A stretch of 64,000 nt of DNA, taken from NCBI GenBank assembly GCA_963762605.1, contig CAVXLJ010000021.1:1-64000 (forward strand), given 5' to 3'. Below are positions 8,469 through 16,446 of the stretch, piece after piece. Position numbers and translations under genes: made by a program. Numbering within the stretch: the first letter of the stretch is position 1; each line of letters opens with the position of its first letter. The notes under the pieces are model-generated. The model saw only the letters and a program-made list of their open reading frames with translations. It ran no database searches and was not told the origin of the DNA. The stretch is from CAVSRC01 sp963762605 (GTDB lineage Bacteria > Pseudomonadota > Alphaproteobacteria > Rhizobiales > Kaistiaceae).

Positions 8469-9479
8469 CTATCCAATCCGCGCCTTGAGCTCGGCGATCA
8501 CATCGCGCACGGTGAGGCCGTCGGCGCGGGCGGCGAAGCCCAGCGCCATGCGGTGCTGCAATATCGGTTCGGCCAGCGCGACCACATCGTCGAGTGAGGG
8601 AGCGTAGCGCCCGTCGATCAGCGCCCGGGCGCGCGAGGCGAGCATCAGCGCCTGACTGGCGCGTGGACCCGGACCCCAGGCGATGGCCTTGGCCAGGCGC
8701 TCATTGGTGGTGGTGCCGGGGCGCGCCGAGGAGACCAGTTCGAGGATGCCCTCGACCACCGATTCGCCGACCGGCATGCGGCGGACGAGCTGCTGGATCG
8801 AACGCAGTTCCTCGGCAGTGAGCACCTGGCTGGTGGTCGCCTGATGGGCGCCGGTGGTTTCGAACAGCATGCGCCGTTCGGCGTCGCGGTCGGGATAGAC
8901 AACGTCGATCTGCAGCAGGAAGCGGTCGAGCTGCGCCTCGGGCAGGGGATAGGTGCCCTCCTGCTCAAGCGGATTCTGCGTGGCCAGGACGTGGAAGGGC
9001 GCCGGCAGGTCGTGGCGCACGCCGGCGACCGTCACATGATACTCCTGCATCGCCTGCAACAGCGCCGACTGGGTGCGCGGGCTGGCGCGGTTGATCTCGT
9101 CGGCCATCAGCAGCTGGGCGAAGACCGGGCCGGGAACGAAGCGGAAATTGCGGGTGCCGTCGGCGGCCTGGTCCATCACCTCCGAGCCGATGATATCGGA
9201 GGGCATGAGGTCAGGAGTGAACTGCACGCGCCGCGCCGACAGGCCGAGCACGGTGCCGAGCGTCTCGACCAGCTTGGTCTTGGCGAGGCCCGGGACGCCG
9301 ATCAGGAGGCCGTGGCCGCCGGCCAGAATCGTGATGAGCGCGCGGTCGACGACCAATTCCTGGCCGTAGATCACCTTGCCGATCGCCTCGCGCGCCTTCC
9401 CGATCCGCGCCACCGCATTGTCGGTCTCGGCAATGATACGGTCGCTATCCGGGTTGGCTGTCTGGACGATGGCGCTCAT
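8469..9479 (-). CDS. MoxR family AAA+ ATPase
   Basis: A 336-residue AAA+ ATPase. Walker A is GVPGLAKTK (residues 61-69), Walker B is LLMADEINRASPRTQSALLQ, and sensor 1 lies in VLATQNPLEQEGTYPLPEAQ, the MoxR signature. MoxR proteins act as chaperones that insert cofactors or assemble complexes together with VWA partners, here encoded by the next three genes. The ATG at 9479 (MSAIVQTANPD) is used; a second ATG two codons upstream is equally possible, while the longer open frame beyond has no family similarity. It heads the operon, and its promoter should lie in the roughly 300 bases shared with the divergent NUDIX gene, where no other gene is supported. Confidence 0.93.
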   Translation of the reverse strand: MSAIVQTANPDSDRIIAETDNAVARIGKAREAIGKVIYGQELVVDRALITILAGGHGLLIGVPGLAKTKLVETLGTVLGLSARRVQFTPDLMPSDIIGSEVMDQAADGTRNFRFVPGPVFAQLLMADEINRASPRTQSALLQAMQEYHVTVAGVRHDLPAPFHVLATQNPLEQEGTYPLPEAQLDRFLLQIDVVYPDRDAERRMLFETTGAHQATTSQVLTAEELRSIQQLVRRMPVGESVVEGILELVSSARPGTTTNERLAKAIAWGPGPRASQALMLASRARALIDGRYAPSLDDVVALAEPILQHRMALGFAARADGLTVRDVIAELKARIG

Positions 9480-9777
9480 GGGCATTCGGGACCTGTTTTC
9501 GGCTGTCGCGGGCGCTCCTGGCTGCATCAGCGGCCAGCGCGCGGTCACGGGATTGTTGCATGCGGCATGCCAGCGCAATAGGGATTTGTCGGTGCCGGGT
9601 CGCTGCGGGGCAAAATGCCTCCCGTCCCGGCAGCACAGAAGCAAAGCGAGGCAAAAACATGGCCGCCGCGGGGCCTGGGACGCCCTTCAACGATTTCGAG
9701 ATGCTGCGCAGCGGCAGGGTTGCGGGTGTGCTTCACCGGAAAGTGAACCGATCCCTCCGGCGGTCGGCGCCGATCCG

Positions 9778-10419
9778 GTGACGGCCAGCGACATCAACCA
9801 TCAGTTAATGACGCCGCAGGCTTTTTTTGCCCGCGCTGCGGAGCGCCTCCATGCGGCGCCGCCGAGCGGTCCGGCCATGGGCGATCAGGTGCTCAATCCG
9901 GGCCTCTTCACCGATGGTCCGGGGTTCCGTGATGCGGCGGTGTTGGTGCCGCTGGTTGCGCGCAAGAGCGGCCTGACGGCGCTGCTTACCCTGCGCACGC
10001 CGCACCTGGCCGTGCATGCCGGCCAGATCGCCTTTCCCGGCGGCAAGGTCGACCCGTCGGATGCGGATGCGGGCGCGGCAGCGCTGCGCGAGGCGCGCGA
10101 GGAGATCGGCCTCGATTCTGCCGGCGTCGCGGTCGTCGGCTATCTCGACCGCTACCTCACCGGCACCGGCTACCGAATCACGCCGGTCGTCGGCCGCGTG
10201 GCGCCCGAGCCCATGCTTGCTCTCAACCCGCAGGAGGTGCAGGAGGCCTTCGAGGTGCCGCTCGCCTTCCTGATGGACCCGAAGAACCACCGCCGCGCCA
10301 GCCGGATGTTCATGGGCCGCGAGCGCCATTTCTATGAGATGCCGTTCGAGGGGCGTTATATTTGGGGGATCACCGCTGGGATCATCCGGGGGCTGTACGA
10401 GCGGATGTTTGGCACATGA
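9778..10419 (+). CDS. CoA pyrophosphatase-type NUDIX hydrolase
   Basis: A 213-residue NUDIX hydrolase resembling NudL, which cleaves CoA and its derivatives to 3',5'-ADP and phosphopantetheine. The NUDIX box is complete (GGKVDPSDADAGAAALREAREEIG), and the preceding LAVHAGQIAFPGG with the later YIWGITAGIIRGL are hallmarks of the CoA-specific branch. The start is uncertain: GTG 9778 or ATG 9808, neither with a good ribosome site. Its stop overlaps the next start (ATGA), so it is coupled to the DUF6111 gene and then cca. Confidence 0.88.
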   Translation: MTASDINHQLMTPQAFFARAAERLHAAPPSGPAMGDQVLNPGLFTDGPGFRDAAVLVPLVARKSGLTALLTLRTPHLAVHAGQIAFPGGKVDPSDADAGAAALREAREEIGLDSAGVAVVGYLDRYLTGTGYRITPVVGRVAPEPMLALNPQEVQEAFEVPLAFLMDPKNHRRASRMFMGRERHFYEMPFEGRYIWGITAGIIRGLYERMFGT

Positions 10420-10682
10420 TGCGATTGGTTGCCTTCGACGCGCTTTTCTTTCTGTTTCCCTTCGCGGTCTACGCGCTGTGGCTGATGATCACCCGCGGGA
10501 GTCTGGCCAATATCGCCGACTGGCAGGCACGCACCATCGCCTGGCTGGCGGCCGGCGGCGCGGCGATGATGATCGCGGTGCTGGTGATCTTCGTCCATCT
10601 CGGCCCGGCGCCGACCGGCGGCACTTATGTTCCGGCTCATGTCGACGACAACGGCACGATCATTCCAGGCCATTTCGAGTGA
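10416..10682 (+). CDS. DUF6111 family small membrane protein
   Basis: An 88-residue protein with two predicted membrane helices (about 5-24 and 39-62: the second is TIAWLAAGGAAMMIAVLVIF) and a short tail ending GTYVPAHVDDNGTIIPGHFE. Small proteins of this pattern sit between the CoA pyrophosphatase and cca genes in many alphaproteobacteria. Function unknown. The ATG overlaps the NUDIX stop; a second ATG follows immediately, so the real start may be one codon later. Confidence 0.8.
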   Translation: MMRLVAFDALFFLFPFAVYALWLMITRGSLANIADWQARTIAWLAAGGAAMMIAVLVIFVHLGPAPTGGTYVPAHVDDNGTIIPGHFE

Positions 10683-10701
10683 GCAACACGACGGGGCGGC
10701 G

Positions 10702-11952
10702 ATGAGCGCAGCACTGCCGAGCCTGGCCGGGGCCGACTGGCTGGCGCAAGCCGCGGTGCGGCGCATCTTCGCCGCGCTTGGGGGCCAAGGCCATGAGACG
10801 CGCATCATCGGCGGCGCGGTGCGCAACGCCCTGATGGGCGGCAGCGTCGGCGAGATCGATTTTGCCACCACTGCGACGCCGGGCGAAGTGGCGGCGCTGG
10901 CCGCGGCCGCCGGCCTCAAGACGGTGCCCACCGGCGTCGATCACGGCACGCTGACCGTGGTCGTCGAGGGGCGCGGCTACGAGGTGACGACGCTGCGTGA
11001 GGACATCGAAACCGACGGCCGCCATGCGACCGTGCGCTTCGGCAGCGACTGGACGGCCGACGCCATGCGGCGCGACTTCACCGTCAACGCCCTGTCGGTC
11101 ACCGCCGATGGCACGGTGCACGATCCCGTCGGCGGCTATGCCGATATCCTGGCGCGCCGCATCCGCTTCATCGGCGATGCCGACCGGCGGATCGCCGAAG
11201 ACCGGCTGCGCGTGCTGCGCTTCCTGCGCTTCAACGCGGAATACGGCACCGGCGGTGTCGACCGGGACGGGCTGTCGGCGGCGATTCGCGCCCGCGACGG
11301 CCTGCGCATGCTGTCGGGCGAGCGCATTGGCAACGAAATGCGCCGGCTGATCGTGGCGCCGCGGGCGGTAGAGATGATCGGCATCATGCAGGACACCGGC
11401 ATACTCGGCGTCGTTCTCGCCGGTGTCGGCTATGTCGACCAGTTTGCGCGCTTCGTGCGCTTTGAGGCGGTGGTCGGTGCGGCGCCGCAGGTGGCGCCGC
11501 GGCTGGCGGTGCTGGCAACCCGAATCGACGAAGACGTCGAGCGCGTCACCCGCCGCCTGCGGCTCGCCAATGCCGAGCGCGATCGCATGCTGGCGGCGCT
11601 CGCAGCACGCCCGGCATTTTCCCGGCTGCCGGGGATGCGGGCCGCGCGGGCGACGCTCTACCGGTTGCGCCAGCCGGCCTGGCGCGACGGCCTCGCCCTT
11701 GCCTTCGCGGACAGCGCGGCGGCACCGGAGGATGCCGCCTGGAAGGCGCTCCATGCCCTGCCGGACAACTGGCCGGTGCCGCGCTTTCCGTTGAGCGGCC
11801 GCGACGTCGTCGATCGGGCGGTTCCCACCGGCCCGGCCGTCGGCGCCATTCTCAGGTCGGTCGAGGCCTGGTGGATCGCACAGGATTTTGCTCCCGACGA
11901 GCGGGCGCTGCGCGCCCGCCTTCAGCAGGAACTTGCTGCCGTTCAGCAGTAG
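10702..11952 (+). CDS. cca: CCA tRNA nucleotidyltransferase
   Basis: A 416-residue class II nucleotidyltransferase that adds or repairs the 3'-CCA end of tRNAs. The head domain has the GGAVRNALMG flexible loop, the catalytic pair in GEIDFATTA (ExD where DxD is usual), then RRDFTVNAL and the neck helix signature DRRIAEDRLRVLRFLRF. The rest is the alpha-helical neck and body found in alphaproteobacterial enzymes. The ATG at 10702 follows GGGGCGGCG and yields the standard N-terminus. It is the last gene of the NUDIX-DUF6111-cca run. A poly(A) polymerase role is less likely given the gene context. Confidence 0.93.
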   Translation: MSAALPSLAGADWLAQAAVRRIFAALGGQGHETRIIGGAVRNALMGGSVGEIDFATTATPGEVAALAAAAGLKTVPTGVDHGTLTVVVEGRGYEVTTLREDIETDGRHATVRFGSDWTADAMRRDFTVNALSVTADGTVHDPVGGYADILARRIRFIGDADRRIAEDRLRVLRFLRFNAEYGTGGVDRDGLSAAIRARDGLRMLSGERIGNEMRRLIVAPRAVEMIGIMQDTGILGVVLAGVGYVDQFARFVRFEAVVGAAPQVAPRLAVLATRIDEDVERVTRRLRLANAERDRMLAALAARPAFSRLPGMRAARATLYRLRQPAWRDGLALAFADSAAAPEDAAWKALHALPDNWPVPRFPLSGRDVVDRAVPTGPAVGAILRSVEAWWIAQDFAPDERALRARLQQELAAVQQ

Positions 11953-12042
11953 AATTCGGCAAAAAAGGCGCGCTTCTTGCTAGCGCGTTGCCCAACATGT
12001 ATTTATTTTAGTCACAAAGCGAGGCAGATCTGGAGAACCGTC

Positions 12043-12633
12043 ATGCGGCTCTTGCGGCTGGGCAGGATCGCCTATTACGCGGACTTTTACGTCTATCCAT
12101 TGGTGATTGCCGCACTGGCGGCCTATGCGATCTGGCGGGCGCCGGTCGGCGGCTGGGCGACGTGGCTCACCGCCTTCGTTTCCGGCGTGGTGCTGTGGAC
12201 GCTGGTCGAATACGTGCTGCACCGCTTCGTGCTGCACCACGTGCCCTACATCAAGGAGGCGCACGACGCCCATCATAAGGACCAGCTCGCGCTCATCGGC
12301 ACGCCGATCTGGATCAGCCTGTCGATCATGGTGGTCTTCGTGCTCATCCCGCTCAGCCTCGTGGTCGAGCAGCATGTGGCCATCGGGCTCGCCTGCGGTT
12401 TGATGTTCGGCCATATGTGGTATGGCGGCGTCCATCACATCCTGCATCATTGGAAGATCGGGCCGAGCGGCTACCTGTTCCGGCTGAAGCGCCACCACAT
12501 GCTGCATCACCATTTCGACGAGAAGGGCAATTTCGGCGTCACCAGCAATTTCTGGGACGTGGTCTTCGGAACCGACCTCAAGGTGCGCGTGGCCGCGGCG
12601 CCGCGTCGGCGCGAGGGCGGTGAGCGGCAGTAA
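12043..12633 (+). CDS. Fatty acid hydroxylase / sterol desaturase family membrane protein
   Basis: A 196-residue integral membrane protein of the di-iron hydroxylase superfamily. Four histidine clusters that ligate the iron pair are visible: EYVLHRFVLHH, EAHDAHHKDQ, GGVHHILHH and KRHHMLHHHF. Hydrophobic segments at about 18-35, 43-62, 94-113 and 117-133 place these on the cytoplasmic face. The family hydroxylates or desaturates fatty acids, sterols or carotenoids; the substrate is not evident and no carotenoid genes lie nearby. The ATG at 12043 has a TGGAG site 8 bases upstream. A GC hairpin lies 28 bases after its stop. Confidence 0.88.
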   Translation: MRLLRLGRIAYYADFYVYPLVIAALAAYAIWRAPVGGWATWLTAFVSGVVLWTLVEYVLHRFVLHHVPYIKEAHDAHHKDQLALIGTPIWISLSIMVVFVLIPLSLVVEQHVAIGLACGLMFGHMWYGGVHHILHHWKIGPSGYLFRLKRHHMLHHHFDEKGNFGVTSNFWDVVFGTDLKVRVAAAPRRREGGERQ

Positions 12634-12660
12634 CCACTTCTTTGCGGTTGCGGCGGTTAA

Positions 12661-12682
12661 ATCGGGGCGTTCGCGCCCCGAT
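12661..12682 (+). terminator. GC-rich hairpin after the hydroxylase gene
   Basis: ATCGGGGCG and CGCCCCGAT form a perfect 9-bp stem with a TTCG tetraloop. No T-run follows, so it may be a weak terminator or an mRNA 3'-end stabiliser. Confidence 0.5.
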
Positions 12683-12720
12683 GTCGCGTCTGGCGCCATT
12701 TCGTTGAGTTTGCCTATCTC

Positions 12721-13299
12721 ATGAGCTCGGTCCAGGAATTGCGGGCGGCCGTATCGGCGTCGGCTACGCCGGCAAAAGCCGCCAAGAGTCCGATGAAGGT
12801 CCAGTCAGGTTCCTTCGCGATGCTGCTCATCGCCGGTGCGCTGGGCGCCTGCGTCGGCGTCGCCTTCGATCGGTTCGCTCTGCCGCACGGCGCTGCGGCG
12901 CCGACGCCGGCTGCCGTTGCGGTACCGCAGGCGGCGTCCCTCGGCGCACTCGTTGCCACCGGCACATTCATCCAGCCCGACGCCAACAATCCACTCAGCC
13001 GCGGCAGCGGTGGGGTTTCGGTCTATGGCAGGCAGGTGGTGCTCGGCACGGATTTCACGGTGACGCCGGGACCAGACTACCATGTGCTGCTGGTGCCCAA
13101 GCCCGCCATCCGCGCCGCCTCCGACGTCACCAACACCATGTATGTCGACATCGGCCCGCTCGCCGCCTTCCAGGGCAGCCAGTCCTTCGCGGTGCCGGCC
13201 GGCGTCGACCTCGCCCGGTATCCGAGCGTGGTCATCTGGTGCGCCACCTATGGCTCGCTCATCTCCACGGCCGACCTGAGTTTTGGGAAGGGCGGGTAG
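12721..13299 (+). CDS. DM13 domain-containing membrane-anchored protein
   Basis: A 192-residue protein with one membrane helix (about 31-50, FAMLLIAGALGACVGVAF) and an exported DM13 domain (about 80-190). DM13 is a small beta domain first noted in animal and bacterial redox-linked proteins. Its marks here are GTFIQPDANNPLSRGSGGVSVYG, then the TVTPGPDYHVLLVPK strand and VVIWCATYGSLISTADL with a single conserved cysteine. A role in electron transfer has been suggested for the domain but is not proven. It converges on hemF, the stop codons being three bases apart. Confidence 0.85.
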   Translation: MSSVQELRAAVSASATPAKAAKSPMKVQSGSFAMLLIAGALGACVGVAFDRFALPHGAAAPTPAAVAVPQAASLGALVATGTFIQPDANNPLSRGSGGVSVYGRQVVLGTDFTVTPGPDYHVLLVPKPAIRAASDVTNTMYVDIGPLAAFQGSQSFAVPAGVDLARYPSVVIWCATYGSLISTADLSFGKGG

Positions 13300-13302
13300 A
13301 CC

Positions 13303-14190
13303 TCACGGCCACTTCGCCAGAGGCGGCATGGAGGAGAGGATCGAAGCGACGTTGCCGCCGGTCTTCAGGCCAAACACCGTGCCGCGGTCGTAGATCAGGT
13401 TGAACTCGACATAGCGCCCGCGGCGGACGAGCTGCTCCTCGCGCTCGGCCTTCGACCAGGGCTTGAGGAAATTACGCCGCACGAGCTCGGGATAGATCGC
13501 CAGGAAGGCGAGGCCAACGTCGCGGGTGAAGGCGAAGTCCGCCTGCCAGTCGCCCGAATTCAGCCAGTCATAGAAGATGCCGCCGATGCCGCGCGCCTCG
13601 TTGCGGTGCTTGAGGAAGAAATACTCGTCGCACCATTTCCTGTAGCGGCCGTAATCGGCGACCGGGTGTGCGTCGCAGGCGCTTTTCATCGCCGCATGGA
13701 AATCAATCGTGTCGGGATCGTCCTGGCGCCGCCGCCGATCGAGCACCGGGGTGAGGTCGGCGCCGCCGCCGAACCATTGCCGGCTGGTCACCACCATGCG
13801 CGTGTTCATATGGACCGCCGGCACATGCGGATTGTGCATGTGGGCGATCAGCGAGATGCCGCTTGCCCAGAAACGCGGGTCGTCCTCGGCGCCGGGAATG
13901 TCCTTGCGGAATTCGGGCGAGAATTCGCCATGCACGGTCGAAATATGCACGCCGACCTTTTCGAAGACGCGGCCGTTCATCTGCGCCATCACCCCGCCGC
14001 CGCCGTCGGCGCCGCTATGGTCGGTGCGTTGCCAGGGCGTCCTGACGAAGCGCCCGGCGGGACGGTCGCCAAGCTGGGCGGTCGCCGGCAGCTCGTCCTC
14101 GATCTCCTCGAAGGTGGCGGTGATCCGGTCGCGCAGCTCCGCGAACCAGGCGGAAGCGCGGGCTTTCTTGTCGTCCATGTCGATCGGCAT
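13303..14190 (-). CDS. hemF: Oxygen-dependent coproporphyrinogen III oxidase
   Basis: A 295-residue HemF, which decarboxylates coproporphyrinogen III to protoporphyrinogen IX with oxygen. Signature stretches include AQMNGRVFEKVGVHISTVHG, AHMHNPHVPAVHMNTRM, WFGGGADLTP, and the active-site region YRKWCDEYFFLKHRNEARGIGG. It ends at SSMPPLAKWP, about 25 residues short of the E. coli enzyme, as is usual for alphaproteobacteria. Starts at 14190 (MPIDMDDKK) or 14178 are both possible and neither has a clear ribosome site. It is divergent from a His-rich PadR regulator; the 155 bases between contain that regulator's likely operator, so metal- or iron-linked control of haem synthesis is plausible. Confidence 0.95.
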   Translation of the reverse strand: MPIDMDDKKARASAWFAELRDRITATFEEIEDELPATAQLGDRPAGRFVRTPWQRTDHSGADGGGGVMAQMNGRVFEKVGVHISTVHGEFSPEFRKDIPGAEDDPRFWASGISLIAHMHNPHVPAVHMNTRMVVTSRQWFGGGADLTPVLDRRRRQDDPDTIDFHAAMKSACDAHPVADYGRYRKWCDEYFFLKHRNEARGIGGIFYDWLNSGDWQADFAFTRDVGLAFLAIYPELVRRNFLKPWSKAEREEQLVRRGRYVEFNLIYDRGTVFGLKTGGNVASILSSMPPLAKWP

Positions 14191-14301
14191 CGGGGCTATC
14201 GCGGGTGATCCATCGAGGTCGGCTGCGTCATACAGCTTGCACGCCCGGCCGTCTGCCCCTGCACAAGCCGGGACCGTTCGCCCTTGAAATCGAGGCAGTT
14301 C

Positions 14302-14320
14302 CGATATATCTTGTATATCG
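14302..14320. promoter_or_regulatory. Likely PadR operator between hemF and padR
   Basis: CGATATA and TATATCG flank the 5-base spacer TCTTG as a perfect inverted repeat, and a further GATATA half-site follows at once (14320-14325). It is an AT-rich island in GC-rich DNA, 25 bases before the PadR start, so bound protein would block padR transcription. PadR proteins commonly bind such AT-rich dyads and repress themselves; that this protein binds here is inference. Confidence 0.6.
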
Positions 14321-14345
14321 ATATAACGAAACTGGAACGAAACCA

Positions 14346-14960
14346 ATGCACATGCACGAACACGACGACCACGTCCACGAACACGGCGGCCATTGCCGCC
14401 ACGGCGGCGGTCATGGCGGACATGGCCGCGAACACGGCCACAGAGGCGGTGGTCATTGGGGCCACGGCGGCGGCGGCGGGATGGGCCGCGGCGGTCTCGG
14501 GCGTTTCTTCGCCCATGGCGACCTGCGGCTGGTCATCCTCAACCTCATCGCCGAGAAGCCGCGCCACGGCTACGAGGTCATCAAGGCGATCGAGGAGGCG
14601 GTGGCCGGCGCCTACAGCCCGAGCCCGGGCACCATCTATCCGACGCTCACCTGGCTCGAGGAACTCGGCTACGTCACCGTGGCGCCGTCGGAGGACGGGA
14701 CCAAGAAGCTGCACGCGATCACCGGGCAGGGGCGTTCGTTCCTGGAGGCCAACCGGCCGGCGCTCGACGCGCTGCTCAAGCGCATGGAGGAAGCCGGCAA
14801 GGCGCGCGCCAGCGGTGACGCGCCGCAGATCGTGCGCGCCATGGAGAATCTGAGGTTGGCGCTGCGCCTTCGCCTGTCGCGCGGCGCGCTTTCGCCGGAC
14901 CAGGTGGACGCCGTCGCAGCGGCGCTCGATGCGGCCGCCACCACCGTCGAGCGCGTCTGA
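14346..14960 (+). CDS. PadR family regulator with His-rich metal-binding N-terminus (NfeR/YqjI-like)
   Basis: A 204-residue repressor closely patterned on E. coli NfeR (YqjI), a nickel/iron-responsive PadR protein. The first 45 residues hold 14 histidines and one cysteine among glycines, the expected metal-binding tail. The winged helix follows (about 52-135), with LRLVILNLIAEKPRHGYEVI and SPSPGTIYPTLTWLEELGYV nearly matching the NfeR sequence, then a C-terminal dimer helix (AMENLRLALRLRLSRG). In E. coli the target is a ferric reductase gene next door. Here the neighbour is hemF, and no reductase of that type is seen, so the regulon has probably been rewired. A dyad 25 bases upstream suggests autoregulation. 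Confidence 0.9.
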   Translation: MHMHEHDDHVHEHGGHCRHGGGHGGHGREHGHRGGGHWGHGGGGGMGRGGLGRFFAHGDLRLVILNLIAEKPRHGYEVIKAIEEAVAGAYSPSPGTIYPTLTWLEELGYVTVAPSEDGTKKLHAITGQGRSFLEANRPALDALLKRMEEAGKARASGDAPQIVRAMENLRLALRLRLSRGALSPDQVDAVAAALDAAATTVERV

Positions 14961-14970
14961 GCCGATGGGG

Positions 14971-15438
14971 TTAGTCCGCTTGCGAAAATCCGCCCGTCTG
15001 CCGCAGCGCCTCGCCGAGCATCATGGCGGCGGCGGTGGCGACGTTGAGCGAGCGCATGCCGGCGCGCATGGGGATGGTCACCCGCGCGTCGGCGGCGGCG
15101 TGGACCGTCTCCGGCACCCCGGCGCTCTCGCGGCCCATCAGGATGAGGTCGTCGCTGGCGAAACCGAAATCGGCATAGGGCAGGGCGCCTTTCGTGGTCG
15201 CCAGCACCAGCCGGCGCCCGGATTGCGCCCGCCATTCCGCGAACCTCGCCCAGGAGAGATGACGAATGATGTGCGCCTGCACGAGGTAATCCATGCCCGC
15301 CCGGCGGAGCGCGCGGTCGGAGAGGTCGAAGCCGGTCGGCTCGATGACATGGACGTCCACCCCCAGACAGGCGCACAGTCTGAGCATCGTGCCGGTGTTC
15401 TGCGGAATGTCGGGCTGGTAGAGCGCGAGCGAGATCAT
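14971..15438 (-). CDS. trmL: tRNA (cytidine(34)-2'-O)-methyltransferase
   Basis: A 155-residue SPOUT methyltransferase that methylates the ribose of wobble base 34 in leucine tRNAs using SAM. The trefoil-knot motifs are all there: YQPDIPQNTGTMLRLCACLG at the N-terminus, DLILMGRESAGVPE in the middle, and the knot-forming IPMRAGMRSLNVATAAAMML. The length matches TrmL (E. coli 157). The ATG at 15438 gives the conserved start; 12 extra upstream codons have no match. In many Hyphomicrobiales trmL stands directly beside petABC; here 8.5 kb of exporter genes separate them. Confidence 0.94.
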   Translation of the reverse strand: MISLALYQPDIPQNTGTMLRLCACLGVDVHVIEPTGFDLSDRALRRAGMDYLVQAHIIRHLSWARFAEWRAQSGRRLVLATTKGALPYADFGFASDDLILMGRESAGVPETVHAAADARVTIPMRAGMRSLNVATAAAMMLGEALRQTGGFSQAD

Positions 15439-15559
15439 GGCGGCAGTGTAGCCGCCTTCGCCGTCAGCGGTCATCGCCGTGTGGCGGCTTGACCCAGCGC
15501 AACATGCAGAGCTGCACGTCCGTCATGCTGCCGGCCGGCAAAGATGGAGGGCCCGGGTG

Positions 15560-16390
15560 ATGGTCCGCACTGTCCTGCTGGTGCTGGGTGCCGCGGTCGT
15601 TCTCACCGCGATTGGCGTGGCTGGCGCCTATGTCGTCCTGTTCCACGGCATGGCCGGCGACATCGCCCGCCTGCGGGCCGAGGCCGGCAGTGTTGGCAAA
15701 CTTGTCAGCGAAGACATGCTCGTCGGCCTGCCGGCGCCGGCCCAGCGCTACTTCCGTCATGCCGGCGTGGTCGGCACGACCATCCCCAGCATCGTGCGCC
15801 TCACCCAGAAGGGCCGCATCCGCGGCAGTGCCGACGCGGCCTGGATGGAGCTGGAGGCCGAGGAGATTTATTCGGTCAGCCCGCCGGCCTTCGTCTGGCG
15901 GGCATGGTTCCCGCGTCGCGGCCTGCCGGTCGTTGTCGGCCGCGACGAATATCTCGGCGGCGCCGGTTCGATCGTGATGAAGCTGCTGGCGCTGGTGCCG
16001 GTCGCCGAGGAGCGCGGCGAAGAGCTGCGCGCGGCGGGGCTGATGCGCTTCCTCAACGAGATGCTCTGGTTCCCGGCCGCCTATCTCGGCGGCACTGTCA
16101 GCATCGGCGCGGTTGACGACCGCTCCTTCACCGTCGCGATTGCCGATCGCGGCATCACGGCGACCGGGACGCTGGTGGTGGACGAAGCCGGGCGGGCGGT
16201 CACGTTTCGTGCGCGGCGCTACAATACAGCGACGCGGTCGGTCGAGGCCTGGGAGACGCCGTTAGCGGCGGAGGGCACGCGTGCCGGCCTGCGGCTGCCG
16301 ACCGCCGGCTCGGCCCTGTGGAAACTTCCCGGGGGCGATTTCACCTATATCGAACTCGGTATAGGCGACATTCGCTACGACGCACGGTAG
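15560..16390 (+). CDS. DUF6544/DUF6920-like membrane-anchored protein
   Basis: A 276-residue protein with one N-terminal membrane helix (about 4-27, VLLVLGAAVVLTAIGVAGAYVV). The rest matches my recollection of the DUF6544 (formerly DUF6920) family: LPAPAQRYFRHAGVVGTTIPSIVRLTQKGRIRG is the characteristic opening, followed by a beta-rich body. Function unknown; members often occur alone. The ATG at 15560 is preceded by a possible GTG one codon earlier. The gene lies 56 bases before the first ABC exporter and in the same direction, so it may be cotranscribed with it. Confidence 0.7.
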   Translation: MVRTVLLVLGAAVVLTAIGVAGAYVVLFHGMAGDIARLRAEAGSVGKLVSEDMLVGLPAPAQRYFRHAGVVGTTIPSIVRLTQKGRIRGSADAAWMELEAEEIYSVSPPAFVWRAWFPRRGLPVVVGRDEYLGGAGSIVMKLLALVPVAEERGEELRAAGLMRFLNEMLWFPAAYLGGTVSIGAVDDRSFTVAIADRGITATGTLVVDEAGRAVTFRARRYNTATRSVEAWETPLAAEGTRAGLRLPTAGSALWKLPGGDFTYIELGIGDIRYDAR

Positions 16391-16446
16391 CGTTGCCATG
16401 GATTTGGCGGCGTTTTGGCCCAGATAAGTCCGCAGAGACGGAATTG

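Noticed and set aside
9659..9781. A 40-codon frame with a fair ribosome site between moxR and the NUDIX gene
   Set aside because: No homologue is recognised, it overlaps the likely NUDIX start region and shows no codon bias typical of neighbours.
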